Below are positions 57,316 to 64,000 of a DNA stretch of 64,000 nucleotides, in pieces. The position numbers were made by a program, and so were the translations under genes. The DNA is from Dama dama (taxonomy: Eukaryota > Chordata > Mammalia > Artiodactyla > Cervidae). The notes below the pieces were generated by a model. That model did not search any database. It was not told the DNA's origin and saw only the letters and a program-made list of their open reading frames with translations. Within the stretch, counting starts at the first letter, position 1; every line of letters begins with the position of its first letter. Location of the stretch: NCBI RefSeq assembly GCF_033118175.1, contig NC_083692.1:12397501-12461500 (forward strand), written 5' to 3'.

Positions 57316-58275
57316 ATTAGTTAGCAACTTCTAAAGAAGAGATGTACATTTGCTTTGTATCTCTGACAAAGAGTGAAAAATTAGTTTATCAGACCTCCAT
57401 TATGCACTTATTAACAAACATTTATTAAACTTAGACTAGGTGCTGGGAGTACAAATAAGGTACAATTAATGCAGTCTAGATTTGAAGAGGCATATAGATA
57501 AGTGTTAAGATAGAAAGAAGCAAATGTTACTGTGAAAATTAAGAAGGTTCAAATCTGGTCAAAGCAGAGGAGAAATTAAAGTGAGAGAAAGACAATTAGA
57601 ATTTCCAGAGGTTTCTGAAGGAGATGACAGCTCAACTGAGGGCTAAAGGATCCTTAGGATTTATCTCAAAGAGAATGTGGGAAAGGCTGATCTAAGGAGC
57701 AGGAACAGCTACACATGGAAGTGCAGAGACAGAGACTAAGAGAGTGAGAAGGAGAGTCAGACAGACAGACAGACAGAACGGCTGACTTTAAAGACCTTCC
57801 ATGGGTCTCATTCATGCCCCATTTATTCTCGAATGAAAACGGAGAGAGAGGCAGGAGATTGTGCCTTAAGACAGACAGGTACCAGGTTTCTTGGTGAAAT
57901 GAACAAAGAAACTCTTTTTTTCCCAAGAAACTTTAGAGAACCTTATATTGACTGAAACTTGGAAATTTTTAGAACTGCTTTATAGTTCTACTACATGGAG
58001 TTTGAAGGTGAAAACTTGGCCAACATAGACTCTTCTAGTTCTAATGTAGGGTGACACTTTTCAGAGCACTTTATTTACTCTAGATATATAATATGTTTTG
58101 AGATTTCATATTTAAAAATGTCTTTTACTATTTATCTGAAATTACATATTTGTAGCCAAGTTCTCAATGGCTCCAGAATTTCAGCTGAGTCCCAGAAATT
58201 TTGGTTACAAACACTAAGGCCAACCTCTCCTGATATAAAAAATAGCATGGGATCTGCAAAACCAAAGTTCTCTGT
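57316..58275. other. Unassigned DNA with (CAGA)n
   Basis: No gene. 57430-57680 resembles an old interspersed repeat (growth of 'aacatttattaaac...aggtgctgggagtac') that I cannot name. CAGA array at 57756-57777. Confidence 0.4.
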
Positions 58276-58438
58276 GTTGTTGTTCAGTTGCTAAGTTGTG
58301 TCCAACTCTTTGCAACCCCATGGACTGTGGCATACCCGGCTTTCCTTTCCTTCACCATCTCCTGGAGTTTGCTCAAATTTATGTCCATTGAGTCAGTGAT
58401 GCCATCCAGCCATCTCATCCTCTGTTGCCCTCCTTGTC
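58276..58438 (-). repeat. BovB/Bov-A 3' fragment, minus strand
   Basis: 'cagttgctaagttgtgtccaac' to 'catctcatcctctgttgcc': reversed BovB tail, ~160 bp. Confidence 0.8.
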
Positions 58439-60064
58439 CTGTGTGTACTTTATTGATATAAAAGTCTTATGGCTAAAGCCTCCTATTGCAGGCAGCATTA
58501 TACTCCATGAATCAACCTTGGAGCACGAAGACTAAGTGGGCCTTATGGGGATTTGAATTTGAGATTTCAGAGCTTCTAAGTATTTTAGTTGATGCCCAGA
58601 CAACCACCTGATTCCTTCAGGGCTTCTTTGTTCTACCAGTGGAGGAACTCAACATAAATAATCTATGGACAAATTCTGGCTTTTCCAGTGAGTTTGTTAG
58701 AATCTTTTGGAACTTACAGACTTCCAGAGTTGAACTCAGGCCTCATGAACTGGCCTAAAACACTAGTGTTGACCCCTCCACGAAGATCATATTATGTGGC
58801 AACATCTCAGACATTTTTTATTATATCCAGTTGGAGAAACAAAAGACAAAACCAAACTCGCTGAAAAAATTCACTGGATTGAGTACAGTTTCTCCTTTTT
58901 TTTTTTTTTTTTTTTAAACTTTGAGGACAAAGCTCTCATAGGCTTTCCAGCTGCTTATTCCCTCAGAGTTCACTGTGACCAAATTCACAAAGCTGTTTTC
59001 TGGCATTACTGATAATTACGCAAGCAGATGTACCACTGAATGCTTTGATCTTAATGGTTGTGAATTAAATCGGCTTGAGCTCTGTCAATACTTTTAAGGG
59101 GAAGTCTACAAGAAATTGTAAAGGTCTGCAGCAGTAAACTTTGCTTTTTAATACAGTTGAGTTTGAAAGTGACCTGGAGTACAGTAGTTGTCCAAGAAGG
59201 CTTTCTGTGTTGTCCAGAAGTTCATTCATGATGTCATTATCCTTGATATCAATTTTTAGAAGATAGCAGTAATAAATTACAGCAATTTTTAATTTAAAAA
59301 TTTTGGCAATAAGTGATATGTGGTATTTAAGAAACAGATAGCCTTGAGGAAGCACAGAAGCTAATCCAAAGATTCAGTTATTATTTCTTTGTATTAATAA
59401 GTATTTCCCTTCATCATCAGCATCACCAAAAAATGTCTTCATATCTGGATCTGTTTTAAGTCCTATACTTCCAGCTGTGTGTGGAAATATCAGATTTACA
59501 GCATGGGGAGAAAACTCATTATTTCCTCTCCTTTTCTAGGGCAACTACTGTTTCTCAACTCTGTGGTTTCTAAGCAAAGGAATAATAAAGTTGTCAGGGT
59601 ACTACAGATATAAATGAGGTAGCATCTTTGACCGTACAATTCCTTTTATTTCCAAAATTCATTAAGTCACTTTGGTGTGCTAATTATTTTATACAGTGGC
59701 TCTTGAATCTGTCTTTATTTCCTCTTTATTCCCATGATCTTGATTCATGTTCTTACTACATTATTTGGAATTTGTGGAGGACAAAGACACTCTCAGAGTC
59801 TTAGACTCTTCCTAAACAGTTTAATTTCTTTCTTTCTCTCTCTCAATCCCCTGTATATCACTAAAATTATAGGCTTCCTTAAATCCTATTTTGTTATGAC
59901 AACCTTTACAAAAAATTCAAGCTTTGTGCCTGACTTTATTTGTCCCCCAGTGATCCTTTATAGCTGTGCCTGTTATTCCCCATTACTCTGTGGCACATAT
60001 CATTCATTCCATTTTGACTTTCTCCTGCACTTTGTACCACATCATGGTCATTCTACTAGGACAC
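58439..60064. other. Unassigned DNA, possible L2 at right
   Basis: No gene. T-run at about 58897-58915. A 159-codon frame at 59734-60213 crosses L2-like and MIR-like DNA and has no domain. Confidence 0.4.
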
Positions 60065-60172
60065 ATAGAAAGAGTCCTGGACTGGGAGTCAGGAAGTGTA
60101 GGTCTTGGTTCTACTTCTGTGAATTATCTATGTGGACTTGGGCTTGCCATGCACCCTCCTTGGATTTCAAGT
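60065..60172 (+). repeat. MIR SINE fragment, plus strand
   Basis: 'gagtcctggactgggagtcagg' and 'ggttctacttctgtgaattatc' match the MIR head and middle. Confidence 0.65.
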
Positions 60173-60312
60173 CAAATATAACCCCCCAAAAGTTGCTATA
60201 TTGGTATCAATAACATGCAAAGTAAAGACAAAGGAAAAAAAAATTACTTGTGATTTTGAGAAGCACTGAAAATGATGAAAGGCTAAGTTTATCAAAATTA
60301 AAACATTCTCAA

Positions 60313-60502
60313 GCCTGTGGCTCCCCTGGTAAAGAAACTGCCTGCAATGCAGGAGACCTGGGTTCAATCCCTGGGTTGGGAATATCCCCTGGAGAAGGGA
60401 AAGGCTACCCACTCCAGTATCTTGGCCTAGAGAATTCCACTGACTGTATAGTCCATGGGGTCACAAAGAGTCGGACACGACTGAGCGACTTTCACTTTCA
60501 CA
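60313..60502 (+). mobile_element. Bov-tA SINE, plus strand
   Basis: Shortened head, 'aatgcaggagacctggg', the Bov-A body, and end 'gacacgactgagcgac'. Confidence 0.88.
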
Positions 60503-60856
60503 ACTTCAAGTTGTATATATATATCATTACCTCAAAAATTTAAATCAAAGATTAATAAAAGTGCAGGAAAATACTACAAAACACCATCAATGCTGGTGAT
60601 ATTTCTTTTAGTCTTTGATAGCACAAGTTAACTCAGATACTTTTATATCTACTTGTGTAGAAAATTTAAACCGGAAAATCAGAATGCCTGTTCTAATTTA
60701 CCTATATGGAGCGTTGTACCCATCAGCTGGATTAAAAGTATTCGTTTCAAGCATGTATGAAACATATGAGAACTGACCCTGTGCTGTAACATAAAATTAG
60801 TCACAACGAATTTCAAAGGATTGACAGCATAAATGCCATGTCATCTGATCACATAC

Positions 60857-61067
60857 AAAGTCACTTCAGTTGTGTCCAACTCTGTGACCCTATGGATCAT
60901 AGCCCACCAGGTTCCTCTGTCCATGAGATTCTCCAGGCAAGTAATACTGGAGTGGGTTGCCATGCCCTTCTCCAGGGGGTTTTCCTGAACTAGGGATTGA
61001 TCCCGTGTTTCTTAGTCTTCTGCATTGGCAGGTGGGATCTTTACCACTAGCACCACCTGGGAAGCCC
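60857..61067 (-). mobile_element. Bov-tA SINE, minus strand
   Basis: Reversed head GGGCTTCCCAGGTGG at 61067 and body to about 60857. Confidence 0.88.
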
Positions 61068-61079
61068 GAAAACGAGGAA

Positions 61080-62225
61080 AGATGGTAAAAATCAACAAAA
61101 CCAGAAGTTCATTTTTTGAAAAATACTAATGAATTAGATGAAATTCTGACAGTTAATTAAGAAAAAATGGGTGGAAATTACAAATAAACAATATTAGAAA
61201 TGAAAAAGGGACAGATGTTATGCAAATTAAGAGCTATTATAAATAACCTATGGCAGAATATTTGAAATCCTAGGTGAAGTAAATAAACTATAGGAAAATG
61301 CAACTTCTGAAACTGACCCCAGGAATTCAGTGTACAACTAATTATATAATCATTTTAAAAGTTTCATTAGCATTTAAAATTTTTCTCACAAAGGAAAGAT
61401 CATGAGCAGATGGTGCTATATAAGTTACACTAAATTTTTAATGAAAAGATAATTCTAAACTTTATAAACTCTTGAAGACACAAAGATCATTCTCCAGCTA
61501 ATCTAAAGAGACTAATATTACCTTGATACTGAGTACCAGGCGAAAGTATTAAAAGGTACTAGGGCAATCTCATTATTAAACACAGACATAAAATAATAGC
61601 AAATGAAATCAAGTGATGTATAAAAGATATAATCATGACTAAAATAGGTTTACCTTAATGATAGTCTAATATCAGTTAAATAAATGATCACATTAACAGA
61701 GTAGAGAAAGTCAAATATCACATCACTCAATAGGTTTAAAACAGCATTTGGTAAAACTTAATATCCATTTTAAATAAGAACTCTTGACAAACTGGCAATA
61801 AAAGATACTTTCCTTATTCTAATGCAAGGAGCTACAAAATCCTATAGGAAGCATCATTTTAATTGTGAAATATTTGAAAGCATTCCCTTTCATACCAAGA
61901 TAAAGTCAAAAATTATTTGCACAGAAAATTCTGAAGGTTCTATAGAAATTTTATTACAGTTAACATGAATTTAGCATCATTGCTGGGTATAAAAGCCATA
62001 TACTAAAGTTTATTGTTAGATATAATAACTATATAATAGTCTGTGAGAATTAAAATGAATAATGTATATATAGCACTAATCATTTAAAATTCAAATGATA
62101 AAATTGCTATTAATATTTTAAAAGTTGTATCCCTATACAGTGGCGACAAGCAGGTAATATAATTTGAAAATACTGTCTTAGTCTGGGCTTCTTCAGAATC
62201 AGAGCCTAAAACAAGGGTTTTTGTG
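61080..62225 (+). mobile_element. Old L1M ORF2 remnant, plus strand
   Basis: 'aaaatcaacaaaaccagaagttc', 'aatattagaaatgaaaaaggg' and 'aaataatagcaaatgaaatc' follow L1 ORF2 order with dense frameshifts. The reading frame is destroyed. Confidence 0.72.
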
Positions 62226-62332
62226 TGGTTAGGTAAACTCCAAGAGACAGTGAAAGACAGGGAAGCCTGGCATGCTGCAGTCCATGGGGCGGCAAAGAGA
62301 CAGACGTGACTTAAGGACTGAACAAGGACAGC
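62226..62332 (+). repeat. BovB/Bov-A 3' tail fragment
   Basis: 'ggtaaactccaagagacagtg' to 'gcaaagagacagacgtgac': ~107 bp. Confidence 0.75.
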
Positions 62333-62668
62333 AAGGTAAGTTGAGAACCTGATTCCATGTGGCAGTTGTGACACATGTGGGGATAACTAAGAAAGGAATG
62401 AAAGCCCAAGGTATAAGTCTGTGTTACTGATCTGGTCACGAGAGTTCTGAGGAGCTTGTGAAATCCATCTCAGAAATGTCCTCCCAGGGTAGGACAGGGA
62501 GAAGCATTTATCCGCATACTTCTGTCTACCAGTGTTCAAGGATGGACTAAACAAGGACTAACTCTCTTGCACTTTCTGATGCCTACAGAGGAACATGATG
62601 AGTTAAGCATGTTATTAGTAGGGCTGTGCATTAAAAAAAATGTACATCAGTGGGTTAATACATTCTGA
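62333..62668. other. Unassigned DNA, perhaps L1M continuation
   Basis: No gene recognised. Confidence 0.35.
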
Positions 62669-62676
62669 TGTATCCC

Positions 62677-62882
62677 GAGGGCTTTCCTGGTGGCTCAGTG
62701 GTGAAAAATCTGCCTGGAGATTCCTTAGATGTGGGTTCAATCCCTGGGTCGGGAAGATCCCCTGGAGAAGGAAACGGCAACCCACTCCAGTATTCTTGCC
62801 TGGGAAATCCCATGAACAGAGGAGCCTGGAGGGCTATAGTCCACCGGTCCCAAAAGAGTGAGACATGACTTAGCGACTAAAT
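62677..62882 (+). mobile_element. Bov-tA SINE, plus strand
   Basis: 'gggctttcctggtggctcag' head, 'ggttcaatccctgggtcggg', full body. ATGTATCC at 62669-62676 and again near 62884-62891 may be the duplication. L1M-like 'gtgctattcagtagtgaaaa' follows. Confidence 0.87.
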
Positions 62883-64000
62883 AATGTATCCATACAAACA
62901 GAGTGCTATTCAGTAGTGAAAACACATGATCCATCCCTGTGTATATGCAGAAGCATTAGCATCAGTGTGGATAAACAGCAAAACTTCATGTTAGGGAAAA
63001 AAAACATGTGAAGGCAAAAAAAAAAAAAGAAAAAAGAGTACTATACACAGCATGATTAATTCTTATAAAGTTAAATACTAAAAATATGTTATTTAAGAAA
63101 AACCTCCGTAAGTGATAAAACTACAAGAAAAACAAAGATATGATATCTATGAATTCAAGATATTTCTATTCCACTAGGACTTTTAAACTAATGTCATTTT
63201 TTTCCCTTACTCTTTAGTGCTAAATACATGAGATTTTATATTATCATTGTTTGAATTGTTGAGATTTATTTAATGTGCCATTTTATGAAATGTTTCAACA
63301 TGATAATAAAAAAAGTTTCAGTGACCGAGTGTTCTCATAAATAATTTTGGACATGTCTATTTTATAAACTGTTTCTTTACATGAAGCTGAAGTATTCAGC
63401 ACTTATTCTTTATTTGGTCTATAAAGTTTCAATCAAAAATCAAATCCTTCTTATACATGACAGCTTTTTAAGGACTCCAAGACGGTTGTCTCTCTTTAGG
63501 TTTCTTCTTGTCCAAAAGTCAACCATCCTTAAATCATGTTTCCAGCACTTCACCATTTTGGCTACCTTCCCCTAGACACGCAGCCAGAACTGAGTACAAC
63601 ATTCCAATTTGTTCTGGCCAGTGAACTGTCTGATGGGACTATTAACTTGTTTGGGACACTACATTTATTGACATAGCCTAAAACTGACCTAGGTTTTTGA
63701 AGCCCTGTACACCTCATTTATTTAAATTGGACTCCTCATCATTTCACACCTGTAAGTCTTTTTCATACAAAGTATATGCAATAAGATTTTCTCATCCTAT
63801 ACTTGTGAGGTTAATTAAAAACAACAACAACAACAAACTATGTTTAGGACTTGACATTTACCTCTGTTGTTAACCTGGAACTTGATTACTTTGTTCTAGC
63901 TTGTTGAGATCTTTTCAGTCCTCATTCTGACATCTATGTGCTTTTCTTTCTCGTGTATCGTCAGATTTGATAAGCAGTCACTTGATTAAACAAATACTAT
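62883..64000. other. Unassigned DNA, L1M traces at left
   Basis: A-run at about 63016-63028 and (AAC)n at about 63819-63836. No gene. Confidence 0.4.

Noticed and set aside
57756..57777. Short repeats considered as CRISPR-like
   Set aside because: Simple CAGA array with no spacers. No CRISPR or prokaryotic feature exists in the window.
59734..60213. 159-codon frame
   Set aside because: It crosses L2-like and MIR-like sequence and has no domain.

Overview
This is a 64 kb piece of mammalian nuclear DNA, almost certainly from a bovid (cattle, bison, buffalo, sheep or goat). The evidence is the repeat content: young L1 of the bovine type, many BovB (RTE-clade) LINE fragments, and tRNA-headed Bov-tA/Bov-A SINEs, together with older cetartiodactyl CHR SINEs and pan-mammalian MIR, L2 and L1M remnants. 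The DNA is AT-rich. I find no host protein-coding exon, rRNA, functional tRNA gene, CRISPR array or operon. The window reads as intergenic or deep intronic DNA built up by repeated retrotransposition. Repeat family names come from memory of consensus sequences, not from a database search.

Layout. 1-1600 is unassigned AT-rich DNA ending in a MIR. That MIR is split by a full-length L1 (1617-7615) with two intact ORFs and a perfect 15-bp target-site duplication; it is the only unit here that looks able to function. 7.7-15.5 kb carries two large BovB fragments and a cluster of Bov-tA SINEs. 15.5-19.4 kb is mostly quiet, with a long alternating purine-pyrimidine microsatellite. 19.4-27.5 kb is a nest of decayed L1M elements interrupted by BovB and SINE insertions. 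28-36 kb holds SINEs, three BovB fragments (one still has a 467-codon ORF but a broken reverse transcriptase) and a CHR SINE. 36.4-37 kb is a solo-LTR-like element with a 5-bp duplication. 41.2-44.3 kb is a second young L1, 5'-truncated and internally inverted, bounded by a perfect 14-bp duplication and followed at once by a 56-bp minisatellite. 45.1-45.5 kb is a third, older inverted L1. 46-54 kb contains CHR, MIR, L2, SINEs and a mariner-like MITE. 54.7-57.1 kb is an older L1 split by a BovB. 57-64 kb has L2, SINEs and another nested L1M.

How the parts work together. Only L1 ORF1 (RNA-binding chaperone) and ORF2 (endonuclease plus reverse transcriptase) form a working gene pair. L1-type machinery made the target-site duplications and is expected to have moved the SINEs with BovB or L1 help. 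I found no convincing undescribed system. The points most worth a second look are the intact L1, the two inverted L1 insertions, the near-identical L1 segments 39 kb apart, the inverted repeat in the L1 5'UTR, and the duplicated-end mariner MITE.
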